DNA of 64,000 nucleotides from Micromussa lordhowensis (GCA_964020085.1 OZ026604.1:27496318-27560317); one strand, 5' to 3'. Positions 32,158-43,713 are shown, counted from the first letter of the stretch. The notes: a model not told the origin generated them from the sequence alone. Translations and numbers: made by a program.

Positions 32158-35100
32158 ATAATAATTACAACCCTTTAACTATTTCAACCTACAGTAGCTG
32201 GCACAACAACTTGCTATAATTATTTTTTCTACAAATTATACTATCAAACCAAAAGAAGCAAATCCTTCAAGATTGCATTAATGAATTCATTATCCAATAA
32301 TCCTAGAATATTGTGAAATTGAATGACAGCATTCCAATAATATGACTAATGGGTTTAAAGTTCCAACAAACAATTGAATATTTCACAATTATTCCATGAG
32401 CGGGCGTTGGATATGAGATGGTAAATAGCTAACGAGGCCCGTAGGGTCGAGTTGGCTATAACCAATCTCATATCCAACAAGTGCAATAGAATAATTGTTT
32501 TATTAAATTCTCAACCTTCGGTTTTGATAAATTTTATTACAGTCTAATAAACGACTGGAAAGTGATGTGACTTCCGGGAGCCAAAACGAAATGCTGACAA
32601 CTTTATGCTGAATTTCTATCGGAGGTTGAGAATTGAATAATGATTTTTAAAGAACTGACAAATTATACTATCAATTCATTATTGCATTTTGGAATAATTT
32701 ACTGTTTCAATATTCAAATAATCTAAGCATTATGTACTCTTGAGAAGAATGCTCCCCTTGGTTTCATTGTAACAGTATTCAACTGTACAATTATTACTCT
32801 ATATACAATATTGAACAATTTCTAAAAATTCAAAGATTGTTTTTTACCACACATTCGAAGTTCAACATTAAAACACAAAGCCTTCCTGTAAAACCAAATT
32901 AGTAACTCATGGAACTACACAAAAACTAGTTGTATGTACTATTTTTTATAGAACACTTAAACTTTACGGTCGCTAGTGTATGCCTCATAATATTTCCATT
33001 GATAGTGCCAATTTCAGACTTTTACAGTACAACACAAAGTGCATAATTTTGATGAGAACCACAATATAATTAAACAGCTAAACCAAGTGAAAACTTTTTT
33101 TGCAAATATTGTTCCACTTTATTTTTAAAAAAGGAAGTTGGAGTGACAAGGTAATTACAGAACAATTCAAGTTAGAATAATTTTGCCCACTTTAAGCTTA
33201 AAATGTCAATGCATGTCACTTTATTTTAACCTAGCAAATATAATGATGGATCAGAACAAATATCCTATTTCATTAATTGAAGATACAATAGGATACCAAG
33301 AGTTCATTGTTCTCAAATAAGACAATCAAACATGAACTTCCCTGCAAATAACTGCAGTGATTTTTTAACATGTGAATATAATCTGTACTGAAACATGCCT
33401 GCACGCACAAAATACATCGAGGCGAACATTCAAAACTGTCCTGTAGATGTAACTCTATGTTTCAAAATATTCAAACAGAACACTTTCTACACAACTGGCC
33501 CATTTGGATTCAATTATTCACCCAAATTAACCAGCGATCAGGTATTTTTCAGACGCGCCATCTCGGGTAAATCGACTTCCGCTGTGATAATAGATAGCAA
33601 AGGAATCGATTCGGATCTATTCCATCGAAAAAAAAAACGAATGGACTATTTTTCAACCCACCCTATATAGTATAAGGCACTATATTTTTAAGTCTCGCGC
33701 GAATCGACATCCGACAAAATGACTCGAAGAAACTATAAGGAAAACCGATTCCTGTCGATTCAATCGAATCGACACGAATCGCAAAGTTTTCAGACACCCT
33801 GCACAATACAAGGCAATAATAATTTCCAAATCTCGCGCAAATCGACTTCCCGAGTTGTCGATTTCGACTCGATGCTAACGAATCGACACGAATCGTGTTC
33901 CTGGTGTCGATTCGTTAGCATCGAGTCGAAATCGACAACTTTTTTCAGCCCACACCCTGCATAGCAGGAGGCTTTATTTTCTAGTCTCCCGTAAGTCGAC
34001 TTCCGGTATAACGAATCGACACCAGGGGAAACGATTCGTCACGATTCGATCGAATCGAGTCGAATCGACAACATTTTCAACCCACCCTGCATGGACCCGA
34101 GAGGCTATATTTTCTAAGTCTCGCGCAAATCGACTTCCGGTATAACGAATCGACACCAGGGGAAACGATTCGTCACGATTCGATCGAATCGAGTCGAATC
34201 GACAACATTTTCAACCCACCCTGCATATACCCGCGAGGCTATATTTTCTAAGTCTCGCGCAAATCGACTTCCGGTATAACGAATCGACACCAGGGCAAAC
34301 GATTCGTCACGATTCGATCGAATCGAGTCGAATCGACAACATTTTCAACCAGCCCTGCATAGAGCCGAGAGCTAATATTTTCTAAGTCTCGCGCAAATCG
34401 ACTTCCGGTATAACGAATCGACACCAGGGGAAACGATTCGTCACGATTCGATCGAATCGAGTCGAATCGACAACATTTTCAACCCACCCTGCATATACCC
34501 GCGAGCTAATATTTTCTAAGTATCGCGCAAATCGACTTCCGGTATAACGAATCGACACCAGGGGAAACGATTCGTCACGATTCGATCGAATCGAGTCGAA
34601 TCGACAACATTTTCAACCCACCCTGCATATACCCGCGAGGCTATATTTTCTAAGTCTCGCGCAAATCGACTTCCGGTATAACGAATCGACACCAGGGGAA
34701 ACGATTCGTCACGATTCGATCGAATCGAGTCGAATCGACAACATTTTCAACCCACCCTGCATATACCCGCGAGGCTATATTTTCTAAGTCTCGCGCAAAT
34801 CGACTTCCGGTATAACGAATCGACACCAGGGCAAACGATTCGTCACGATTCGATCGAATCGAGTCGAATCGACAACATTTTCAACCAGCCCTGCATAGAG
34901 CCGAGAGCTAATATTTTCTAAGTCTCGCGCAAATCGACTTCCGGTATAACGAATCGACACCAGGGGAAACGATTCGTCACGATTCGATCGAATCGAGTCG
35001 AATCGACAACATTTTCAACCCACCCGGCATATACCCGCGAGGCTATATTTTCTAAGTATCGCGCAAATCGACTTCCGGTATAACGAATCGACACCAGGGG

Positions 35101-35227
35101 AATCGATTCGTCACGATTCGATCGAATCGCATATACCAAAGACGAATCGACTCTAGTTGGGTGTATTGGACAACCCTCGGGTGGGTGACCAAATCTGAAT
35201 AGCCCGTATTGGAAGAACTGGTTTTTT

Positions 35228-35257
35228 GCTCATGGATGTTACGTAACATCCATGAGC
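35228..35257. repeat. Perfect 30-bp palindrome
   Basis: GCTCATGGATGTTAC is followed directly by its exact complement, with no spacer. CATCCATGAGCT recurs near the other end of the insert (36423), hinting at inverted termini. Confidence 0.9.
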
Positions 35258-35279
35258 TTAGGAGGCAGTCGGATGGCAC

Positions 35280-35334
35280 TCGATCACTCACTCACTCACT
35301 CACTCACTCACTCACTCACTCACTCACTCACTCG
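35280..35334. repeat. CACT tetranucleotide microsatellite
   Basis: About 12 units of ACTC/CACT, bounded by CTCGAT on both sides. Confidence 0.95.
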
Positions 35335-37427
35335 ATTCTGATTAATTTCTTCATTAAACCGGATTAAATCGTTTCTCCCAACCCTCCCCTGCTTAGTATG
35401 GTTCTTTTCCTAGGTACTTCGTGGTGTAGGTTCAGCAGGTTTTAGTGGGGTACTAGAAAGACGAATTTTTTGTCCGACAACATGGAGTTTGTACATATGG
35501 CGGCTAACGCGGCACGAAGATGGTTTTTGGTTCAACTCGTGGAGTTGTAAAATTGAAATTTGTCAAGCTAAGCAGCAGTAGCTATAACAAATGGACATGG
35601 AAAGACAAGAAGCATAGCGCTCGTCAAAAACCCATGTGTAAATTTATATTGAAAGGTCAAGGTGTTTTTTCATTAGACGTAAACAAAATTCTCCGATTAC
35701 AAGTCACGCTAACCTCACGCTATGCAAAGAATGTAATCAGATACTCTTTTTTTTGCTGAAGGGCAAGAGAGTCACGTTTCGCAGACAGTGTAAGTAGCCG
35801 CGTTTTTTTAAAGCTTTTGCGTGATCCGTGAAGAACCTGAAATATTAACCGATATTCGTGATTTTGAGACACAAGTTCTCCGAATAGTTACAGTGGTCTA
35901 TCGAGAGTGCCTTAGCCATGCAATATGCAATACGGATTGATTTAGCCATTCGCGATTTTGCTTCCTACAAACACTGTTTTTAATGTAAGAACAAGTCCTT
36001 ACTTTCTTATTTTCGTAATTCGGGAATCGAAATTTTTTTATCCGTGAACCGTGATCCTCTGTATTTTAGGTTCGTGAACCGTGCCAGAGACTTCCCTGTA
36101 CGACCCTCTTGATATCTAAAGCTTTTAATCGGACATTGTAAACAGACCACGAGAAGATGGTAACTTGTTTTTTTGTTAGATTATTTTTTTATCAGTGCTG
36201 GCCTGATGGGCCGCTTGGCACAAATGTAGACTTTGACTTCCACCGTCTGAGTTTCTATTTGCAGAACGAGTGCTTGTGCCAAACGTCAGTTTCCCATGAA
36301 AATCATCACTTGATTTTCATGCGAATGACCGTGCAGGTGACATATATCTTCATACCAATAGTTTCGCTCAAAGACTCGTTTTGCCAAAGTGGCAAAAGCC
36401 GGTAAACTTGGCATTGGGCTATTCATCCATGAGCTGCTCAGAGAGCCTTTGATTTTTTCTTTTTCCCCTTCCTTTTCCAAGGCGATATCAAGGAGCGCAG
36501 AACTGTCATCCTTGTGTAATGTCGTTTCTTCTATTTATCAACTTTTTGTTTCTCATTTCGCCATGGCCGTATTTATGTTTATTTATTTAATAACGAATTA
36601 CATTATCGTATGAATAAACAGCGGAAGATGTCGTTCGTTTTCTCCTCAAATCTCTCGACTGTTGATTTTTCAAAACATTTAATCATCGCTTGGATCATTC
36701 GAAAATTCATACAGCTCGTCAATTTTGTGACTTTCAGTGTCTTCTATTTTTTTCTCGGCAATCGAGTATGGCGGAACCTGTATGAGCGGACACTTTCGGG
36801 AAATGAGACTTCTATAATTACAAGTAGCTTCTATTTATGAAAACGTTAGTGCGAGAATTTATTCAGTGTAGAACCCTTCTTCGTGTTTTATGCCGAGTCC
36901 GTTATGCTCGGTCCGTATGCTTAGTCCGCGTTTTATACCTGAGTCCGTGTTTTATACCCAGTCCGTAGTCCGCAGTCCGTGTTTTATACTGACCGTACCT
37001 CCATCGTTAACACACGCGGATTTTCGTCTAGGGTGGGATGATTCTCTCTACTCCACACTACTGGAGGGTTCATTTCGACAGCTACCGTGGGGTTAGGGGT
37101 GGAGATTAGCTGCGCCCGCGATGCCCTCTCTCGATGGATTGCGGAAGGATGTCGAACGAAGCCGAATACATGAAAACACAACATCGAAAGTCGAAAGTTG
37201 CGTAGTTGACCATTTTTGCCAAAGAAGCAGAAAATCGTCAATTTGGTATGCCAATTTCGTGATAGTGAATGTGAAAAACAAAAAGTACCATGTACAATCG
37301 AAAAGTTCAACCACAAAGTCAACACAGTTGGATGTCGCATTGTATAAGGTAGCATAAAATACAGCAAGTCGAGTACCGAATACAAAGATCGAGTTTTGGC
37401 GGAAATGGAGCTCCATATGAACTGACT

Positions 37428-37650
37428 AGGAGTATTTTTTCTCCCCCCTGGATGTGATGCTAGTCCATCGCAAGGTTATTTCCCCCAATATTAAATTCGC
37501 CGGTACCCCATACACCTGGGTGGAGGGAGGCACCTTGAGAGTAAAGTGTCTTGCCCAAGAACACAACACAGTATTCCCGGCCAAGTCTAGAACCAGGACC
37601 TCTCGATCCGGAGATCAGCGCACTAACCATTTGGCCACCACGCCTCACAA
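37428..37650 (-). mobile_element. tRNA-derived SINE
   Basis: On the minus strand GGCGTGGTGGCCAAATGGTT (A-box-like) and GAGGTCCTGGTTCTAGAC (B-box-like) are followed by TTGGGCAAGACACTTTACTC. It shares its body with the SINE at 26045 but has a different head. The block-2 copy is at 61280-61512. Confidence 0.65.
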
Positions 37651-38149
37651 GTAGCAGCAGTGGAGAGTGCTGTGTATTTTATTTATTTTATAAAAAGTAG
37701 CATTTTATTACGTTGCGTGTCTTTTTCCTTCTTTATTTTAAACTCCATACAAGACCTTAGAGCGCTCAAATTCTCAGCGGCCCAAAGTGCAACACAACAC
37801 CACACACTTTAGGTTTTCACGTCCTACTCGGTGATTCATATTTGATCGATTCCTCGAATCGGGAGTTTGGGACACCTGTGGTATGAAAAGCATCGACCTC
37901 AGTCTCATGAAGCAATCAGTTAGCCATATGAATAGGACGAGACATCAACAATACGCAAAGAAGGTTCGAAGTACCAGAACAGCCATCAAGATAAACGATT
38001 GTTTTCACCTTGTCCTGACGTTAAGCAGTATACGTTTCAACTGGAAACTGTCAGAGCAATTAAACAGAAGTGAGAAATCAGCCATGTGTCAACTATTCCT
38101 CGGGGGGACCCCCATATAAAAAAGACGGGGGTGCTATTCGGATTTTTGA

Positions 38150-38590
38150 AAAAGACCCAGACATTATGAAACCAAAACCCATTAAAATCTTGTGAATATT
38201 TTAACGGGAAACTCACAGGGTTTTCATGGTGTTGATTCAGGGATTTTCATGGGAAGATCTCATGAAAAAAGCATTAAAAATCCCATGAAAACCCTCTTAA
38301 AACCCAATTGAAAATTCCCAATTAAGGGCCCATGAAATTTCCATTCTGAAATCAAAAACATTAAAAATCCATGAAAATTCCATTAAATTTGATGGGAAAT
38401 GTTATCTAATGGGATTTTCATGGTACATGAAACTCAACACCAGATTTTCATGGGATTTTAATGGCATGCAGAATTCATTGCCTATGAAAGCCCCATCAAC
38501 GGGGAATTTTTAATGGCCCATGAATATTTTAATTACCTTTTCACAGAATTTTTATGGTCACTCCCTATTAATTTCATGGGATAAATGATT
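38150..38590. repeat. Dense CATGAAAA/TTTTCATG repeat cluster
   Basis: CATGAAAA, TTTTCATGGG, CCCATTAAAA and TTTTAATGG words in both orientations fill the segment. It is conserved but rearranged by small indels in block 2 (about 62040-62510). This is a cryptically simple sequence with high hairpin potential. Confidence 0.75.
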
Positions 38591-38924
38591 TATCCAAGCA
38601 ACTAAACAACCTTTATTCCCGCTCCGACGAAGGGCTAGCTAACGCTCGAAACGTCAGGTTTCGAATCTCTTTACGGTAACCAATTAACATTATGAACTCA
38701 GTTGATAAAACCCAGATAGCCATTTTGATATCATTACAATGCGAGTAACCTTGGATTACTGATCCTGATCCAGATCATCCCAAATAAAAAATAGTAACAA
38801 AAAGCAATAAAATATGTATATATTTTTATAGATGTCAACTATAGTTTTGATATTGTTTTTGTTTCGCATCACTATCCATTCATGTAAATTTATTATTATA
38901 ATTGTTAGCTTATTATTTTAACAT

Positions 38925-39092
38925 TGTGAAGTAATATATCAAACACGAGCGACAGTATTTCATCGGGATATCCAAACACCGAGAAGAGAGTTGAAAATAC
39001 GTCGACGCGCAGCGGAGTATTTTTGACGAAATTCGAGGTGTTTGGATAGCCGATGAAACACTGTCGCTCGTGTTTGATATATCTTCTCAATC
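38925..39092. repeat. Hairpin element with ATATATCAAACACGAGCGAC arms
   Basis: ATATATCAAACACGAGCGACAG... pairs with CTGTCGCTCGTGTTTGATAT, and the inner CGGNNATCCAAACACC arm pairs likewise. The centre is CGTCGACGCGCAGCGGAGTA. It is part of a ~1-kb insertion in block 1 (about 38810-39825) absent from block 2. Confidence 0.85.
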
Positions 39093-39284
39093 GAAGCAAA
39101 AACTAAGGAGAAAATCGAGAAGTAAAATCGTCAAAATCTATGCTAATTAAGACCGGGTATCAAAACCTCCTTCACCGTTGTGATTTTCTTTGTTTTAGCT
39201 TGATGAATTATTAATGAGTTTGAGAAGCGCATTTGAAAACTGTACAGTTGAATCGCGCTATAGAAATAAAGAGAGGATATTACA

Positions 39285-39420
39285 CGGTGGAGAGAAGATA
39301 TGAATTTTATGTTCGAGTGGCAAGAGCAATATCTCACGAGTGAGCGCAGCGAACGAGTGAGATGTTGCTCTTGCCACGAGTAACATAAAATTCATATCTT
39401 CGAGCTAACGTGTAATGTTC
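39285..39420. repeat. Hairpin element with AAGATATGAATTTTATGTTC arms
   Basis: AAGATATGAATTTTATGTTC pairs with the complement ending TTCATATCTT, and CTTGCCAC / GTGGCAAG pairs inside, with the centre GAGTGAGCGCAGCGAACGAG. CCGTGTAATA-type flanks link it to the decayed copies before exon 3. Confidence 0.85.
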
Positions 39421-39429
39421 TTTTTATTA

Positions 39430-39740
39430 TATAAAGGTACTGATAACGGCGTTTTTGATGATTTTCCGAAGATTTCCGACCACTTTCCGAAGATTTCCGA
39501 AGATTTTCCAAAATTGTCCCGAAGACCAGACGAACGTTTCCGAACATTTCCCGAGAATTTCCGAGAATTTCCGAATATGTCCGAAGATTGCTGAAGATTG
39601 CCGAAGACTTTCGAGGAAGACCCGAAGATGTTTCGATGATACACCAACGAATTTAAGTACAATTTTAAGAGACAAACCTGATGCCATTGAAATCATTATG
39701 AATTTGTTACTACTCGCTATACCACTGACTTTTATATAAT
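39430..39740 (+). repeat. Degenerate TTTCCGAAGA repeat with an open frame
   Basis: TTTCCGAAGATTTCCGA-type words of ~11-12 bp recur from 39462 to 39630. A 94-codon frame across it (39455-39739) repeats RRFPK/RIF-like residues and ends ...PDAIEIIMNLLLLAIPLTFI. No family is recognised; this may be the 3' end of a repeat-borne ORF. Confidence 0.45.
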
Positions 39741-39743
39741 AAA

Positions 39744-39777
<34 letters not shown>

Positions 39778-39781
39778 GTTT

Positions 39782-39818
<37 letters not shown>

Positions 39819-39828
39819 ATAGAGCACA
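39738..39828. repeat. ATT trinucleotide microsatellite
   Basis: Two ATT/TTA runs interrupted by GTTTTC, ending at the block-1/block-2 homology resumption (TAGAGCACATGAGAG). Confidence 0.95.
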
Positions 39829-40125
39829 TGAGAGCTACATAGTTAACCGCTGAACAGTGAGTTTCACAAAATTGAAAATGTGGCACGTACAATCAAGTAG
39901 CAATATTATCTGTAATACAAAGAGAGCCGTAGCCCAGGATTATAAAAAAAAAGAATGTGAAATAAAGAGACTGCACAAAATACAACGACTTGCCAACATA
40001 ACTTATTTCTTTTGTTTTATTCCCCCAAGTCTCGGAGCTATGTTCTTATTTTAATATATCGGAAATGGTCTATTCATTATTGCATTCTTGAGACTAGTAG
40101 GTTCAATATTCAAATAAACAATTCA

Positions 40126-40323
40126 TTAATCAGTTAATCCTGAGGGGTATGCTTCACCTGGTTTGACTGTAACTGACTTGCCTAAATAAAATGGTTTCCC
40201 AATCAGTACTAGTAAGTGTATATTTTCCAGAAAGCTGATTTTGTAACGAAAATGATTTAGTATCGTCAAAACGTTTCCTGGGTTTGTATCAACTTCCCAC
40301 GAAAAGAGGTCCTTGAATCTCAA
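40126..40323 (-). CDS. Candidate coding exon, unknown product
   Basis: The open minus-strand frame FKDLFSWEVDTNPGNVLTIL, continuing through IGKPFYLGKSVTVKPGEAYP, follows a possible acceptor (TTTTGAG). Composition looks protein-like, but no family is recognised. Weak nucleotide similarity to the middle of the 4.79-kb transposon (about 9555-9660: TTCAATATTCAAATAA and TGTAACAG words) raises the possibility that it comes from a related element. Confidence 0.25.
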   Translation of the reverse strand: MRFKDLFSWEVDTNPGNVLTILNHFRYKISFLENIHLLVLIGKPFYLGKSVTVKPGEAYPSGLTD

Positions 40324-40329
40324 AAGAAA

Positions 40330-40845
40330 AAAAACTCAAAAATAGAATAAACTACGAAAAAAAATATTTGCTAAGCTATAAGCTACATTACTTACATGAA
40401 CTGGCTAATTCTGAAGGAGTCTTAAGTCTTTTACACTGTTCGAAGGGCTGCTATTCTCAGAAACTGCTAACATCGTGAATTTCATTGTTATCATCTCTTT
40501 CAGCTGGTCCGCTCGTTCACTTTGAGTGTGTTACGGCAATTGAGAGTCTAGCTAAAAAGGAAGCTTACACGAGTATTCATTTAAAATTTGGCTTGACGCA
40601 ATAAAGAAACTAGTTGGATTGTAAGAGGAAAAGGTTACAAATTATTATCTGATATTATACTTCGTGCGAGCTTGACTGGTTTTCTTGGTTAATTGCTCGT
40701 TAATCATCAAGAAATGCAAATCCACCACAATCTGAGTGACTTTATGTGCAGTTTTTGTAAAATAGGCCAAAGAACAAACAAATAACTTTCAAAGACAGTT
40801 TAACTAAGTTCTAGTCAATAGCTCCCCTTCAGTCATACTGAGTAC
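40330..40845. other. Inter-block spacer, no gene seen
   Basis: No open frame of note and no clear repeat. Homology between the blocks stops at about 40086 / 63462. Confidence 0.4.
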
Positions 40846-40847
40846 GG

Positions 40848-42718
40848 ACAATAATAATAATTATACTTATAAAGCGCAGATTAGCATAAAATGTTCATCC
40901 GCGCTGAATACAGATTATATAAAATATGGGAGCAATAATTAAAGGAAACCTTTCCTATAAAAATATGTCTTTAAGTGTTCTTTAAAAGTAGCCAATGATG
41001 TGATATGCCTAATACTAGATTAGTGGTAAAGAGTTCCATTCTACTGGCGCGGCATTGAGAAAGTCCTACCACAAAGAGTAGGTCGAAATGAAACCGGTGG
41101 AGGAACTAATAAAAGCTCATTATTAGACCTAAGATTATAACTAGACTGCTTTCTGATAGAGATTAAGTCAGAGAAGTAACTAGGCGCAAGACCGTGAATA
41201 GCCCTAAAAACGAAGATAAGTATCTTAAATCGTATTCTAAATGTTACTGGTAGCCAGTGGAGATCAGCAAGGACAGGAGTAATGTGCGAAAAACGCAGAG
41301 TCATGCAGAGACACTAATCGAGCGGCAGCATTCTGTAGGCGTTGCAGTTTAGTTATTTGATAAGCAGGTAGGCCATAGTATAAGCTTTTACAGTAGTCTA
41401 TACGACAGGTTATGAAAGCATTAACTAGAGTGGCGCAGGAACTTGGAGAAAGGAATTTCCTGATCTTCCGGATATTATACAGATAATAAAAAGAGGATTT
41501 GCATGTGCTTGCTATCTGCTTGTCTAAAGATAAGTTAGTGTCAAAAATAGTTCCAAGATTCCTAACAGAAGATGAAGGCTCAATTGAGGAAGTGCCAACA
41601 GTGAGTTGATTGATCAATTGCTTGGACAGCTGTTGTCGCGTGCCAATGATCATGAACTCTGTCTTCCCATCATTCATTTTCAAGTTGCTGCATGTCATCC
41701 ATCCTTGAATATCTTTGATGCAGTTCGTTATAGTATTCGTAGCTGCATTTTGGTTGTCAATATGTCCTGGTTTGAACAAGAGATACAGTTGACTGTCGTC
41801 AGCATATGCATGAGCTTTAACTGAATGTTTGTTTAGGACCTTAAATAGGTCACTGGCGTAAATGATGAAGAGGAGAGGCCCTAAACAGATTCCTTGAGGC
41901 ACACAGCGAGAAATGAAACTTCTTAGATGTACTTCCATTAATAGAGACACGTTGACTTCGGTCAGAGAGATACTCCTTGAACCACGATAGAGCAGGCTCT
42001 GAAATGCCCAAGTTAGAATTAAGGCGAGCTATTACAATATTGTGGCCAATAGTATCAAACGCAGCGCTCAGGTCCAAAAATACTAGCAGCGTGACGTTCT
42101 GATTGTTCATCTCAAGCAGGATGTCATTGAACACTTTTAGCAATGAGCTCTCCATATTATGGTTCTTGCGATATGCTGACTGTAGGGTTGGATAGAGATT
42201 ATTACTGGCCATGTGCTTATGGAGTTGTCGAAATACTGCTTTTTCAGTAAGTTTCGAAATGTAGGCAAGGTTACTGACAGGACGAAGGTTGGCAAAAGAA
42301 GCGTCAAGCTCTACTTTCTTCAGTCTTGATTGTACTATTGCTTCTTTCCATACATCTGGGAAGTAGTTCTGCTGAAGAGACATATTTATCATAGTAGTAA
42401 TTACTGGTAGAATAGATGAAATACTATGTATGAGCAAGTTCGTAGGCATGGGGTCAAGTTTACAGGACTTCTTTGTAAAGAAGAGAGCAGACCAAGAACG
42501 TCCTCTTCTGATAACAGTTCAAAGTGAGTGAGTTCTTGAACTTGAAGTTCAATGGCCTTAAAGTCAAGTTCCTGGTTGGTCGCAGTGGAGACATCCAGTG
42601 CAGTACGAATCTTGGCGATCTTCTGTATGAAGAACTTTCCAAGATCGTTAGCAAGTCGATTATTATATAGGAAAATTCATTACCTGACGAGGGAATTCCG
42701 CGTTAAATTGCACGCGAA

Positions 42719-42766
<48 letters not shown>

Positions 42767-43140
42767 AAGTGCAATTTAACGCGGAATTCACGAGTCAGGT
42801 AATGAATTTTCCTTGAATCGCATAATTGAACAAAATGAGAAAAAAAGAAAACAGCAGTTTGGTTTTATCCTGAGATAGATGAGATAGATGACGTAGATGC
42901 GAAACAATATCACCGAGCCTCGTTTTCAACTCGCAATTCCGCGCTAAATACCTCGCTTCGTAAACCAATCAGAATGCAAGATTTTATTCAATTATGCGAT
43001 TCTCCTTGTAATCAGGAAAGGACAATCGTTGTTCCTTGAAAAGAAGACGCTTCATTGCTTCAAATAATTTACGAGGATTAATGGAGTGCTCACTTATAAA
43101 TCCGGTGTAAAATTTCCTTTTAGCTTTACAGTTGTGGTAA
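40848..43140 (-). mobile_element. CR1/L2-like LINE, 5'-truncated and frameshifted
   Basis: Read leftward: pre-RT linker (SINPRKLFEAMKRLLFKEQR), then RLANDLGKFFIQKIAKIRTA, RT blocks LVFLDLSAAFDTIGHNIVIA and VPQGICLGPLLFIIYASDLF, catalytic AYADDSQLYLL, and the C-terminal LADLHWLPVTFRIRFKILIF. The 3' end is GCGCTTTATAAGTATAATTA plus ATT repeats. The endonuclease domain is missing, a frameshift near 41850-41950 splits the RT and another lies near 41290. A hairpin element (42663-43006) interrupts the linker. The catalytic YADD is intact but the ORF is broken, so the copy is inactive. Confidence 0.85.
42663..43006. mobile_element. Hairpin element inserted in the LINE
   Basis: Flanking LINE frames rejoin as DYKENRLANDLG if it is removed, with AATCG duplicated at the junctions on the minus strand. 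It contains a long palindrome (AAAATTCATTACCTGAC... with its complement, centre GCGAAGCG) and a tail with CCAATCAGAATG. The same CCAATCAGA tail occurs in the insert at 55888-56488. Confidence 0.7.
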
Positions 43141-43388
43141 ATAAGAAACAATCACTTATGTGGGAAATTTCAATGAAAAAAACGTCTGTCAGTTGAAGAA
43201 CAATAGAATATGCATTTGGATTAGTTGAAGGTTAAAGTGAATTCTCAGAACCTCTTGAATTCAATGGTTACCCTGGACAAAGTAACACTTGTTCCACACT
43301 TCTGGTCATACTATTCACCCTAGATCTCAGTGGCCTTAAGCTATCAAAAGATGGGATTCGTCCATTACTTGGTCGCCACGTTTCTCAG

Positions 43389-43713
43389 TTAGCTTGTCTT
43401 TTGTTCTAAAATATGATCAGTAATCATTTTACAAACATCAATCAGAAGGTTTTTTCTTTCTATTGTGAAAAAGCTTGCAACATGTTCTTCAGGCAAGTAG
43501 GACTCACAAAATGTTACTTCTCCAACAGTGCAAGCCATCTGGAAATTTGCTTTCAGGACATGGCATCCAGTCAGGTTATCAAGGGGAGCATTACTTACTT
43601 CATCTCTTGTTTTGACTTCTAATAGAAATGATTTTCCAATTGCATTTGGGCTTGCACCATATCGTGGATCTGACGGGTGATAGAAAAACCCACTTGGAGA
43701 AATTGGAACTCCT
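43389..43713 (-). CDS. YqaJ-type nuclease, terminal exon, block 2
   Basis: After the acceptor CTTGTTTCAG the frame reads VPISPSGFFYHPSDPRYGAS, then SFLLEVKTRDEV and HVLKANFQMACTVGEVTFCE, ending ILEQKTS and stop. YGASPN, the LLEVK core and the Q-rich QM helix are the PD-(D/E)XK nuclease signature of the YqaJ/viral-recombinase group; the usual GASPDG reads GASPNA. It is the 3' exon of a minus-strand gene whose upstream parts probably lie at 44659-44904 and 45054-45531. Such genes in animals are often transposon-derived. Intact here, broken in block 1. Confidence 0.65.

Larger units (their letters stand above)
30389..35178. mobile_element. 4.79-kb foldback-type DNA transposon, copy 2
   Basis: Same ends and orientation as 7267-12055 and only a handful of differences noticed over 4790 bp (one extra T near 30825, plus a few substitutions near 34920-35110). 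It is flanked by GGGTGGGT at 30381-30388 and 35179-35186. The mirror arm of the foldback supplies the uninterrupted target. Near identity of the two copies with different target duplications means recent transposition. Confidence 0.9.
30303..35220 (+). pseudogene. 5S rRNA-like sequence split by the 4.79-kb element
   Basis: The left 86 nt (30303-30388) end CTTGGGTGGGT and the right 34 nt (35187-35220) continue GACCAAATCTGAATAGCCCG; joined they give 120 nt, the normal 5S length. GTCCGATCAGCAAAGTTAAG is clearly 5S-like. The transposon sits within the C-box region, duplicating GGGTGGGT. The unbroken mirror copy is at 29863-29980. Confidence 0.75.
35228..36460. mobile_element. ~1.2-kb insertion in the right foldback arm
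   Basis: It is absent from the left arm between GGGAAAAA and CAGTTCTTCC (near 29855). It begins with a 30-bp perfect palindrome and a CACT microsatellite. A ~270-bp part (about 35540-35812) is the reverse complement of sequence at about 53728-53935 in gene 2's intron 3, so it contains an interspersed repeat. No confident coding sequence is seen. The exact limits are uncertain by a few bases. Confidence 0.6.
28433..37417. mobile_element. ~9-kb foldback element with nested insertions
   Basis: The ends TATGGAGCTCCATTTCCGCC and their complement are flanked by the 6-bp duplication TGAACT (28427-28432, 37418-37423). Block 2 keeps the empty site GCATGAACTGACTAGG at 61269. The arms 28433-30060 and 30225-37417 are reverse complements once three later insertions are removed: a 449-bp hairpin in the left arm, and in the right arm the 4.79-kb element and a ~1.2-kb insert. 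The loop is 30061-30224. The arms hold 5S rRNA-like sequences. No transposase is recognised. Confidence 0.85.
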
